From the NCBI GenBank assembly GCA_029265255.1, contig JAJUJQ010000003.1:124001-188000 (forward strand): a stretch of DNA of 64,000 nucleotides, in the 5' to 3' direction. The DNA comes from Spirochaetota bacterium. GTDB lineage: Bacteria > Spirochaetota > Spirochaetia > Treponematales > Rectinemataceae. The notes under the pieces were generated by a model. That model was not told where the DNA came from. It did no database searches and worked only from the letters and a program-made list of their open reading frames with translations. Of the stretch, positions 50,034 to 58,706 are shown piece by piece. Within the stretch, counting starts at the first letter, position 1. Each line of letters begins with the position of its first letter. The translations under genes were made by a program, and so were the position numbers.

Positions 50034-52799
50034 ATGGCTGAAAACAACATACTTGCCGCATTGTTCGGATCGAAAAAAGAAAAGGATATCCAATCAGTTC
50101 TCCCGATCCTTTCCTCAATAAATAAATTGGAATCATGGGCTCTTTCGCTTTCAGACGAAGAATTTCCTAGAATGACAGCGGTATTCAGAGATCGATTATC
50201 TAAAGGAGAGTCTCTCGATAACCTTATTCCTGAAGCCTTTGCGTTAAGCCGGGAAGCGGCTCGCAGGGTTCTTGGTGAAAGGCCTTTCGATGTGCAGCTT
50301 ATTGGCGGCATATTTCTTCACCAGGGCAAGATCGTCGAGATGAAGACTGGCGAAGGTAAAACACTCTCTTCGGTTGCTGCGGTCTATCTAAACGCGCTTT
50401 CTGGAGATGGAGTCCATATCATTACCGTCAACGACTATCTTGCCGAACGCGACAGTCAATGGATGGGGCAGATATATCGGTTTCTGGGCCTATCTGTAGG
50501 CTGTATTCTCTCGAATCTGGACAATGCCTCCCGCAAGGCTGCCTATGCATGTGACATTACCTACGGAACCAATAATGAATTCGGGTTCGACTATCTGCGA
50601 GACAACATGGTCTGGTCGCTCGACCAGAAGGTGCAGAGGGGCCATTCCTACTGCATCATTGACGAAATCGACTCGATTCTCATCGACGAAGCGCGAACCC
50701 CTCTTATTATCTCGGGCCCGACTGATGATGACACCTTCAAGGTCAACGAAGTCAATCGACTCGCTCAAACGCTCGTCGAAGTAAAGAAAAATCCCGATAC
50801 TGGTGAATATCCTGATGAAAGCAAGGGAGAAGCGGTCGAGGGTGATTTTAGGATAGATGAGAAGTCCAAGCGCATCATGTTCACCAGTGAAGGATTGAAC
50901 CGTATCGAACAGCTTCTCCAGAAGCGTGGCCTCATCAAAGGGAGCCTTTTTGAGCCTCAGAATTTTGAATATGTTCATTATTTCACCCAAGCGGTTCGCG
51001 CTCAGCACCTCTTCCATAAAGATGTGGATTATGTGGTGCAGGATAACTTGGTCCAAATCGTTGATGAATTCACAGGTCGAATTCTTCATGGAAGGCGATA
51101 TTCAGACGGACTGCATGAAGCCATAGAAGCCAAGGAGCGCATCCGCATAGCCCGCAGGAACCGAACGCTCGCTACCATTACGTTCCAAAATTACTTTAGA
51201 TTATATAAAAAATTAGCAGGCATGACGGGCACGGCGGATACCGAAGCGGAAGAATTCAATAAAATATACAATCTCGACGTCGTGGTTATCCCCACCAACA
51301 GGCCAATCGTCCGCCAGGATGAGAATGACCTTGTCTATCTCAATGAGGCAGAAAAATTCGATGCAATCCTCAATGAAATAAAGGCGCTTCATTCAAAAGG
51401 ACAGCCGATTTTGGTAGGTACTGTTTCTATTGAAAAATCCGAACGCCTGTCCGCCCTCCTTTTGAAGAATGGTATCAGGCACGAAGTCCTCAATGCCAAA
51501 AATCATGCCCGCGAAGCACTTATCATCGCGGAAGCTGGCGCGAAAGGGGCAGTGACCATCGCCACAAACATGGCTGGGCGCGGTACAGACATCAAGCTGG
51601 GAGGAAATCCCGAATTCCGCGCTAGAAGAAAAGCAGGTACTGAGGCTCCTGAATCCGTATACCGCCAGGCTCTGGAACGAGAATATGAAACCTGGATAAA
51701 AGATTACGAGGAAGTGAAAAACCTTGGTGGCCTCTGCGTCATCGGGACGGAACGCCATGAGTCCCGCCGTATCGACAATCAATTGCGAGGTAGAAGCGGC
51801 CGCCAGGGAGACCCGGGCCGTTCCATTTTCTTTATCTCGCTCGATGACGATCTCATGCGTCTTTTCGGCGGCGAAAATTTCAAGAATCTCATGAGCCGAG
51901 CTGGCATGAAACCCGGCGAACCCATTTATCATCCCCTGCTAAGCAAGTCCATCGAAAGCGCCCAGAAAAAGGTGGAACAGAGAAACTTCGAAATTCGAAA
52001 GCACCTTCTGGAGTACGACGATGTCCTCAACAAGCAGCGCAACTTCATTTACGAACAGAGGAATCTCATTCTTGCCGATGAAAGACTTGTTGACAGAGTG
52101 CGAGAAGCGGCCGAGGAGATGCTCGAGGAACAGATCTCTTTGTTTGGTCAGCAGCAATCAAGAACTGCTGATGCTAAATCCATCACGCAATTCGTGACAT
52201 GGCTCTACGACACCTTCAGTATCGACCTCTCTTCGCAGCAAACAGCCGAATTAGTGAAGCAGGGAACCATCAAACAGAAAATCATGGAGCTTCTGGAAGA
52301 GGATCTCAAACAGAAAATCGACGCGGCGGGCGCAGAAAACCTTAATCTATTTATTCGATTTTCCTATCTTGAGGAGATCGATGAAAAATGGCTCGATCAT
52401 CTCGAATCGATGGAAGCTCTTCGCGAAGCAGTCTATTTAAGAAGCTATGCGCAAAAGAATCCTCTTCTTGAATATAAGCTGGAAGGATCTGATATTTTCG
52501 AGTCACTCATTCTATCAATCCGGCACAACATCGCGTCAAAGGTTTTCCGAGTTCGAATCAGGCAGGAGAGTGAACAGACAACGGGGCCAACTCGTGTGAT
52601 CCGAAGCGAGCGCGCTGAGGCTTCTCATATTGAAGTAGGGTCATTTGCCGGTGCCGTAACCGCTGCTCCGGAATCCTCCATCGCGGCCGCCGCGGCGCCA
52701 TCCAATGTCACCGTGGTTCGCACTGGCCAAAAAATCGGCAGAAATGATCCATGTCCCTGTGGTTCCGGGAAAAAATACAAGCATTGCCATGGCCGATGA
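50034..52799 (+). CDS. secA: Preprotein translocase ATPase SecA
   Basis: Motor of protein export through SecYEG. 921 residues from the ATG at 50034. Walker A MKTGEGKT, Walker B with IIDEIDSILIDEARTPLIISGP, PQNFEYVHYFTQAVRAQHLFHKDVDYVV, GMTGTADTEAEEF, and the C-terminal zinc motif CPCGSGKKYKHCHG. An in-frame extension to 49998 would begin inside the promoter. Followed after 48 bases by rqcH. Confidence 0.97.
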   Translation: MAENNILAALFGSKKEKDIQSVLPILSSINKLESWALSLSDEEFPRMTAVFRDRLSKGESLDNLIPEAFALSREAARRVLGERPFDVQLIGGIFLHQGKIVEMKTGEGKTLSSVAAVYLNALSGDGVHIITVNDYLAERDSQWMGQIYRFLGLSVGCILSNLDNASRKAAYACDITYGTNNEFGFDYLRDNMVWSLDQKVQRGHSYCIIDEIDSILIDEARTPLIISGPTDDDTFKVNEVNRLAQTLVEVKKNPDTGEYPDESKGEAVEGDFRIDEKSKRIMFTSEGLNRIEQLLQKRGLIKGSLFEPQNFEYVHYFTQAVRAQHLFHKDVDYVVQDNLVQIVDEFTGRILHGRRYSDGLHEAIEAKERIRIARRNRTLATITFQNYFRLYKKLAGMTGTADTEAEEFNKIYNLDVVVIPTNRPIVRQDENDLVYLNEAEKFDAILNEIKALHSKGQPILVGTVSIEKSERLSALLLKNGIRHEVLNAKNHAREALIIAEAGAKGAVTIATNMAGRGTDIKLGGNPEFRARRKAGTEAPESVYRQALEREYETWIKDYEEVKNLGGLCVIGTERHESRRIDNQLRGRSGRQGDPGRSIFFISLDDDLMRLFGGENFKNLMSRAGMKPGEPIYHPLLSKSIESAQKKVEQRNFEIRKHLLEYDDVLNKQRNFIYEQRNLILADERLVDRVREAAEEMLEEQISLFGQQQSRTADAKSITQFVTWLYDTFSIDLSSQQTAELVKQGTIKQKIMELLEEDLKQKIDAAGAENLNLFIRFSYLEEIDEKWLDHLESMEALREAVYLRSYAQKNPLLEYKLEGSDIFESLILSIRHNIASKVFRVRIRQESEQTTGPTRVIRSERAEASHIEVGSFAGAVTAAPESSIAAAAAPSNVTVVRTGQKIGRNDPCPCGSGKKYKHCHGR

Positions 52800-52847
52800 G
52801 CGATATCCCGCGCGTTGCAGCGCTCACATTGTCAAATGGAGCAGTCG

Positions 52848-54290
52848 ATGTCTCTCAACTGTGAAGAGATAGATCACATTCTGGCCGAGGAACCGCTCGA
52901 CGGCGCGAAGATACAGAACATATTTCAGCCCTCGTTCGATTCCATCGTACTCGAGCTTTATAAACATCAAAAGGCCTTTTTCTATCTCATCAGCATTGCG
53001 CATTCCGCATGCAGGCTGCATCCTCTCAGCACCTCACCACATCGGAACGATCGACCATTGCGATTCATGGAATGCCTGCGCGCGCGTATTCGCGGCGGAA
53101 CCATACTGAGTGCCAGGCAATTTGGAAAAGACCGAATCGTAGACTTCGCAATCATCCGGTCGGGAGACGATGGTGCGCCTCACCGAATACACCTCTATGC
53201 CAGACTCTGGAGTGGGGCCGGCAATGTCCTTCTGGTAGGAGAAAATGGTGTCGTTATCGATGCGCTCCGCCGCCTTCCTTCGAGAGGGGAAGTATCCGGC
53301 GCAGTCTTTACGATGCCCGCTACTCAATCTGTATCTGGAAATCCTCAACATCGCTATGCGTTACGTGAAATTCCCGGAGAGGGACCTTTCTGGAAGAAAA
53401 TCGAACAGTTCTATGCGGCCCATTCTGGCCACCTCTCTCTTGATGCGCTTCAGTCACAGCTACGGGAACTATATGGACGGAAGATGCAATCAATGAAGCA
53501 CCGGCTTTCCGCACTCGAATCGAAACTCAACGAATACGCACTGGGCGAGCGTTACCGCCAGATCGGCGATATTCTGCTGTCGGGCTATATAAAAAAGACA
53601 GAAGGCACCACGACATTTGCCGAAGCATACGATTTCTACCAACAGAAAAACCTTCTTGTGCAAATAGATCCACACCTCGATCCAGCAAAAAATGCTGCGA
53701 TATATTACGAAAAATACAGAAAGGCTCGTGATGGGAAAGCCGAGCTGGAATCGGAAATTGCCCGCTTGCAGGCTTCCATTGCCCGGTTCGAACAGTGGTA
53801 TCAGCGACAATCGGCCGAGACAGACCCTCTTATGCTTGCAAAAGCGCTGAAGAAGGGCGGTACCGTACGAACTAGGCAGAAGGAGCCTTTTCCGTGTCTC
53901 CATGTAGAGTACCGAGGGTGGATAATCCTCGTTGGACGATCGGACAAAGAAAATGATGAATTGCTCCGTCATGTGGTGAAAGGCTCAGACCTCTGGCTGC
54001 ACGCGCGCGATTATCCAGGCTCCTATGTGTTCATCAAGGCAATCAAGAACAAATCATTTCCCCCTGAGATTTTGAATGCCGCGGCGCGCCTAGCCCTCTA
54101 TTATTCCAAGGCAAGAAAAAACGGGGCTGGTGATGTCCATGTGACACAGGTGAAAAACCTCAGAAGAGTGAAAAATGGCCCAATAGGCCTGGTCATTCCC
54201 TATCTCGAGAAAAATTTATATATTAAATTCACCGAGTCTCAGATAAGGGACATCTTGAGCGAACATTCAGGGGAGGAAGAACAGATATGA
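52848..54290 (+). CDS. rqcH: RqcH/NFACT-family ribosome rescue factor, HhH domain apparently absent
   Basis: RqcH binds split 50S subunits and recruits tRNA-Ala to add alanine tails to stalled chains. 480 residues from the ATG at 52848 (TGGAG seven bases ahead). NFACT-N is full length with the catalytic Asp95-Arg96 in FGKDRIVDF and VVIDALRRLP; a coiled coil follows near 220-340; NFACT-R is WIILVGRSDKENDELLRHVVKGSDLWLHARDYPGSYVFI. The Bacillus protein has about 570 residues; the helix-hairpin-helix segment between NFACT-N and the coiled coil is missing. Its stop overlaps the next gene by four bases. Confidence 0.88.
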   Translation: MSLNCEEIDHILAEEPLDGAKIQNIFQPSFDSIVLELYKHQKAFFYLISIAHSACRLHPLSTSPHRNDRPLRFMECLRARIRGGTILSARQFGKDRIVDFAIIRSGDDGAPHRIHLYARLWSGAGNVLLVGENGVVIDALRRLPSRGEVSGAVFTMPATQSVSGNPQHRYALREIPGEGPFWKKIEQFYAAHSGHLSLDALQSQLRELYGRKMQSMKHRLSALESKLNEYALGERYRQIGDILLSGYIKKTEGTTTFAEAYDFYQQKNLLVQIDPHLDPAKNAAIYYEKYRKARDGKAELESEIARLQASIARFEQWYQRQSAETDPLMLAKALKKGGTVRTRQKEPFPCLHVEYRGWIILVGRSDKENDELLRHVVKGSDLWLHARDYPGSYVFIKAIKNKSFPPEILNAAARLALYYSKARKNGAGDVHVTQVKNLRRVKNGPIGLVIPYLEKNLYIKFTESQIRDILSEHSGEEEQI

Positions 54291-55264
54291 AGCGCGCTCC
54301 AATAGCAGCATGCCTCTTGCTTGCATTCGCATGTGCAGCTCTCCAAAAACCACATGCGCAGAATTCTGTTTCCATGTCCGTCGCAAAAATTGCCGTCATT
54401 CGCGGTCCTTCAGGCATCGCTAGCGCATGGATGATGTCTGAACCCATTGTGGGATTCGGTGTGCGATTCGAATTCCTGCCGGTCGCGGGCGCGGATATGG
54501 TCGTTGCTAAACTCATGAATGGAGAAATTTATGCCGGAGTGCTGCCTGTCAACGTCGCTGCGAAGCTTTTCAACAGCGGTGCACCGATTCGCGCGCTTGC
54601 GGTTGTTGGCAATGGCATGGTGAAGTTTCTCACCTCTGATCCGAGCATTCGAACTCCAGGCGACCTCAAGGGGAAAATAGTCCATATTGCCGGCCAGAAG
54701 GCTACCCCTGATTACCTGTTTCAGTATCTGTGTAAAGCCGTGGGACTTGTGGCAGGACGTGACTTTCATGCCGTATACAGCCTCGCCTATCCGGAAATCG
54801 CAGCTGGTATCGCAGCCGGTAAACTGCAGAATGCAGTACTTCCTGAGCCGTTCGCTACGCAGGCGCTGATACAGAATCCCGCGTTGCTGAATCCTTTCGA
54901 TCTCAGGAAGGAATGGAAGGCGAATACAGGAATGGACGATTATCCCATGTCGCTCCTCGTTGCCAGAAAACAGCTCCTCGATGAGTATCCCGCCGCTGCG
55001 CGTCTGTTTCTTGACCGATATCGCGCTTCAATTGTGAAGACCATAGAGAACCCGGCGGCGACCGGAAAACTGGCCGAAACACTCGATCTGGGGGTCAAAG
55101 CGCCTGTCGCAACGGCCGCAATTCCTGTCTCAAATTTTACGTATATTGAAGCAACGGCCGCACGCAAAGAGATTGAGGCATTGCTTTCGGTTTTTCTCGA
55201 ATTTGAACCAGCCTCGATCGGCGGTACTCTGCCATCGGATTCATTCTATGCACGAATCCCCTGA
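54287..55264 (+). CDS. ABC transporter substrate-binding protein (NitT/TauT type)
   Basis: 325 residues with a signal peptide (APIAACLLLAFACAAL) and a periplasmic-binding type II fold: VAKIAVIRGPSGIASAWMM, FLPVAGADMVVAKLMNGEIYAGVLPVNVAAKL, TPGDLKGKIVHIAGQ. The FAC near the end of the signal may be a loose lipobox. Similar binding proteins take up taurine, nitrate, thiamine precursors or aromatic compounds; ligand unknown. ATGA overlap with rqcH and a 17-base overlap with the permease gene. Confidence 0.85.
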   Translation: MKRAPIAACLLLAFACAALQKPHAQNSVSMSVAKIAVIRGPSGIASAWMMSEPIVGFGVRFEFLPVAGADMVVAKLMNGEIYAGVLPVNVAAKLFNSGAPIRALAVVGNGMVKFLTSDPSIRTPGDLKGKIVHIAGQKATPDYLFQYLCKAVGLVAGRDFHAVYSLAYPEIAAGIAAGKLQNAVLPEPFATQALIQNPALLNPFDLRKEWKANTGMDDYPMSLLVARKQLLDEYPAAARLFLDRYRASIVKTIENPAATGKLAETLDLGVKAPVATAAIPVSNFTYIEATAARKEIEALLSVFLEFEPASIGGTLPSDSFYARIP

Positions 55265-56060
55265 CGCGCAAAACCATCGATTTTTGCGATGGAAGCTAGC
55301 TGGCATTGCGCTTTTTCTACTCGCATGGCAGGCAGCTGCCATATCGGTAGAAAGCAGGCTCATACTCCCCTCCCCTGTCGCCGTCATGATAGTCCTCATA
55401 CGGCTGTCGGCCACCCCCGCTTTCTGGCTGGCTGTTGCGGGATCGTTAATTAGAGTGTTCGAAGCCTTCATACTGAGCGCGGTCCTCGGCACCGCAACCG
55501 GGACAATAGGGGGGCTCAAGCCTCGAATTGAAGCGCTTCTCAGCCCTTTGGTTACCGGGATGCGGGCAACGCCAGTCCTTGCCCTTATTCTCCTCGCAAT
55601 GTTCTGGTTTCCTTCCGCGCAGGTTCCTGTATTCAGTGCCGTGCTCATGGCTTTTCCTGTCATGCATACGTCGGCGGAAGCCGGCGCGCGTGCGGCCGAT
55701 ACAAGACTGTTGGAAATGAGCAGACTTTTCCATGTGCCCTCACGAATACAGCTATTCAAACTTCGTATCCCGTCCGCTCTGCCATATCTGCTTTCAGGAG
55801 CCAGAAATTCCCTAGGGCTTTGCTGGAAGGTCGTCGTCGCGGGAGAAGTGCTCAGTCAGCCTGTAAGAGCGCTTGGAACCGCGATGCAGGAAGCGCGTCT
55901 CATGCTGGAGACCACAGAGGTGTTCGCGTGGGCAGCAACGACGGTGCTCCTTTGCGGGCTTTCCGAGTACGCATTCGGTGTGGTGATACGAAAACAGCTC
56001 AGAAATCAGCGGGGACGAATGAAAAGCGAAGCTGCACCGGTTTCTGGAGTACCTCAATGA
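55248..56060 (+). CDS. ABC transporter permease (NitT/TauT type)
   Basis: 270 residues with about six membrane helices: first near residues 17-35 (LAGIALFLLAWQAAAISV). The EAA loop is DTRLLEMSRLFHVPSRIQLFKLRIPSALPYLLSGARNSLGLCWKVVVAGEVLSQP, typical of the SsuC/TauC/ThiX family. Start ATG 55248 lies inside the end of the binding-protein gene; the longer frame from 55146 does not have a signal. The stop overlaps the ATPase start. Confidence 0.88.
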   Translation: MHESPDAQNHRFLRWKLAGIALFLLAWQAAAISVESRLILPSPVAVMIVLIRLSATPAFWLAVAGSLIRVFEAFILSAVLGTATGTIGGLKPRIEALLSPLVTGMRATPVLALILLAMFWFPSAQVPVFSAVLMAFPVMHTSAEAGARAADTRLLEMSRLFHVPSRIQLFKLRIPSALPYLLSGARNSLGLCWKVVVAGEVLSQPVRALGTAMQEARLMLETTEVFAWAATTVLLCGLSEYAFGVVIRKQLRNQRGRMKSEAAPVSGVPQ

Positions 56061-56791
56061 CGCAGTATTCAATCTTAAATCTTTCAAAACGATTCGGAGA
56101 GCTACTGGTGCTCGACCGTGTAAGCTTTGACTTCTCCCCATCATCCATCACTGCGATTCTTGGCCCCAGTGGATGCGGCAAAACGACACTCCTCAATATA
56201 ATCGCTGGCATGACTCCATTCAATGCAGGGACGATTGATATACCTATCGCGCGTACTTGCTCCTATTGCTTTCAGGAACCGCGCCTTCTCGACTGGCTGA
56301 CCGCAGAAGATAACATGCGTTACGCATTGTCTGGCCTTAATGACAGAGACAATGTCGAATTGCGAATTCAGCGTTTTCTCAGGGAAGCTGGTCTTGAAGA
56401 GTTCAAGAGATATTTTCCACCCCAATTATCGGGAGGAATGCAGAAACGCCTCGCTCTCGCAAGGGCATTCGCATTTCCAGCGGAGCTGCTGCTACTTGAT
56501 GAAGCATTCTCCGCCATCGATCTGAGACAGAAACGTGAACTCATGAATGCTTTTTTAAATTTGTGGAAAGAAGAGAAACCGACGGTTCTCTTGGTTACCC
56601 ACGATCTCTATGATGCGTTACTCCTTGCAGACAGAGTAATTGTTCTTAGCGCCCGGCCTGGGCAGGTTCGTGGCATGATCGATATCTCAGTAGCCCAGAC
56701 GAGCCGACGGTTCGCAGATGAGGAGATGGCGCGGATCGAAAGAGCGCTCTATGATCTCATTGACGTCCCCGCGAGAGAAAACAATCGATAA
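56057..56791 (+). CDS. ABC transporter ATP-binding protein (NitT/TauT type)
   Basis: 244 residues. Walker A LGPSGCGKTTLLN, Q-loop CFQEPRLLDWLTAEDN, signature LSGGMQKRLALARAF, Walker B LLLLDEAFSAID, H-loop LVTHDLYDALLLADRVIVLS. It closes the rqcH-linked transporter operon and is convergent with the histidine kinase gene, 15 bases away, without an obvious terminator. Confidence 0.93.
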   Translation: MTQYSILNLSKRFGELLVLDRVSFDFSPSSITAILGPSGCGKTTLLNIIAGMTPFNAGTIDIPIARTCSYCFQEPRLLDWLTAEDNMRYALSGLNDRDNVELRIQRFLREAGLEEFKRYFPPQLSGGMQKRLALARAFAFPAELLLLDEAFSAIDLRQKRELMNAFLNLWKEEKPTVLLVTHDLYDALLLADRVIVLSARPGQVRGMIDISVAQTSRRFADEEMARIERALYDLIDVPARENNR

Positions 56792-56806
56792 ACCCCTGCA
56801 CGATAA

Positions 56807-58696
56807 TCAGCTATTCTCACGATTCAGCGCGGCGGCACACGCGTGGACAAGTTGTGCAGGAGAAAATGGTTTCATAAGGAGAGGAAGTCTTCTGTCTGAG
56901 ATCGAATCGGCATTCTCATGTCCGGTCATGAAAAGCGATGCGCGAACAGAGCCGCTTTTGACAAGACGCTCAAACAGAGCAAGGCCATCGAGGCTCGCGA
57001 GATACACATCGGTGATGAGAAGATCGAAGGGGCCATTTTCCGAGGCAAGAAGCGCTTCTCCCGCGTTACTGCAGGGGTTGATGTCAGCTCCTGCTCGCTG
57101 AAGAATTCGAGCACATGAGATAAGCACTGAGCTGTCGTCATCGACAATGAGTATCCGCTTTCCGCGCAGCCTCTGGGCGTCAGTTCCCTTGAGCCATTCA
57201 TGGTCCTGCCCTATGTCTCTGGGTGCCGCATCAGGAGATCCAGCGTGAATTGGCGACATGCATATTCCGAAGACCGAGCCCTTCCCTGGAGTACTCTCGA
57301 CGAATATGCGGATAGCGTTCAATTCCGCGAGCGATTTTACGATTGAAAGGCCGAGGCCAGTGCCTTCTCCTTCAGGCTTTGTGGAGAAAAACGGATCAAA
57401 GATTTTTTCTAAAATTTGCCGAGTCATCCCACAGCCATTATCTTCCACAAAAATACACGCACAGGGGCTGGCATAAGGCAGCGCATCTCCAATGCTCACA
57501 GCCCCCTGAGGTGGAGCTTCTCTCAGTTCGAGCCGGATCGTGATTCGAGGGAATTCCGTTTTTTCCACCGCATCACGGGCGTTGACGACAAGATTGAGAA
57601 TCATCTGCTCCAGGTGGCCTGGATCAACATGAACGAAGCAGGGGCTCTCCGTGTTTTCCAGCACAAGCTTGATGCGTTCGGGCAGAAGGCGCGAAAGCAT
57701 CCGATATGTACTGCTGAGGATATCTCTCAGATCGACTGTCTGGGGCGAATAGACTTTCTTTCTTGAAAAAGAAAGCAGCTGACGAGTCAAGCTTGACGTT
57801 CTTTGAATAACCTGTTCAAGACCTTTGATGTCTTCCGAAATGGCATCGGGAGCTGTTATATCAAGCTTGACCATTTCGAGATACCCAATCATCGATGTCA
57901 TAAAATTATTCAGGTCATGCGCGACGCCGCTCGCAAGCTTGCCGATCGCTTCCAATTTTTGCGACTGAAAGAGCTCCTCCTGCAACCGCTTCGATTCTGT
58001 GATATCAAGGCATTCGAGAAGGATGACAGGGGTGTCTTTTTCATCCATGCGAAAGTGAGAAAAGCTGCAGAGAAGGTCTCTAGGACCCCTTCCAAAATCC
58101 TTTATCCTGATTTCCCGCTGAATAGTTTCACCATGTTGTGTGCGCTGGCAGATTTCTTCCCAATTGGTTTCCTCGACAAACATGCTGCGCAGGGAATGGA
58201 TCGTCTTCTCGTCACCGACAAGCACCGAAAACGCCTGATTTCTTTCTATGATGGATCCATCTGGTTGTGCTAGGCATCTTCCTGCAAGCCCATACGCAAA
58301 AAGGCTCCGATACCGTCGTTCGCTATCCCGCAGACGGCGTTCCATGGAAGCTCGATAGAGCCCCGCATGAGCGCTTGCAATTAGTTCTTTTGAGGAAAAT
58401 GGCTTTTCGAGCACTGCGACTGGTTCCGATTCGCGGAGCGAATCATCCGCAGAAGAAATGGAGTGATTGCTGAGGAGAATGCAATATACCCCTGCTTCTC
58501 TCCGCGCTTTTCGGGCAAGCGCCAGGGCCTCGGTGTCCCGGTCTCCAATGTCGAGGATGAGCAATCTGTGCCTGTGCAGGTCCGCTTCAGCCTTGTCAGG
58601 CGTAAGATGCAGCGAAACCGGGGCTAATCCCGCAGACTTCAGCGTCATGGCAATATCATGAGCGATGATGCTGTCAGGCACCATGATACATATCAT
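56807..58696 (-). CDS. Hybrid histidine kinase with degenerate N-terminal receiver
   Basis: 629 residues, cytoplasmic (no membrane segment). N-terminal receiver-like region 1-115: Asp49 in LLILDIGD and Lys98 in VLEKPF remain, but the acidic pair at the start is lost (MICIMVPDS). Then a PAS domain near 125-235, the HisKA phosphoacceptor H260 in GVAHDLNNF, a HATPase_c domain with [16 protein letters not shown] and [10 protein letters not shown], and a C-terminal receiver with [11 protein letters not shown] and ITDVYLA. GAGG precedes the ATG. No response regulator gene is next to it; the signal is unknown. Confidence 0.88.
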   Translation of the reverse strand: MICIMVPDSIIAHDIAMTLKSAGLAPVSLHLTPDKAEADLHRHRLLILDIGDRDTEALALARKARREAGVYCILLSNHSISSADDSLRESEPVAVLEKPFSSKELIASAHAGLYRASMERRLRDSERRYRSLFAYGLAGRCLAQPDGSIIERNQAFSVLVGDEKTIHSLRSMFVEETNWEEICQRTQHGETIQREIRIKDFGRGPRDLLCSFSHFRMDEKDTPVILLECLDITESKRLQEELFQSQKLEAIGKLASGVAHDLNNFMTSMIGYLEMVKLDITAPDAISEDIKGLEQVIQRTSSLTRQLLSFSRKKVYSPQTVDLRDILSSTYRMLSRLLPERIKLVLENTESPCFVHVDPGHLEQMILNLVVNARDAVEKTEFPRITIRLELREAPPQGAVSIGDALPYASPCACIFVEDNGCGMTRQILEKIFDPFFSTKPEGEGTGLGLSIVKSLAELNAIRIFVESTPGKGSVFGICMSPIHAGSPDAAPRDIGQDHEWLKGTDAQRLRGKRILIVDDDSSVLISCARILQRAGADINPCSNAGEALLASENGPFDLLITDVYLASLDGLALFERLVKSGSVRASLFMTGHENADSISDRRLPLLMKPFSPAQLVHACAAALNRENS

Positions 58697-58706
58697 GTTT
58701 TTATCC

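Noticed and set aside
54287..56791. TPP riboswitch or thiamine operon
   Set aside because: No leader exists, since the first gene overlaps rqcH; thiamine as ligand is only a guess.
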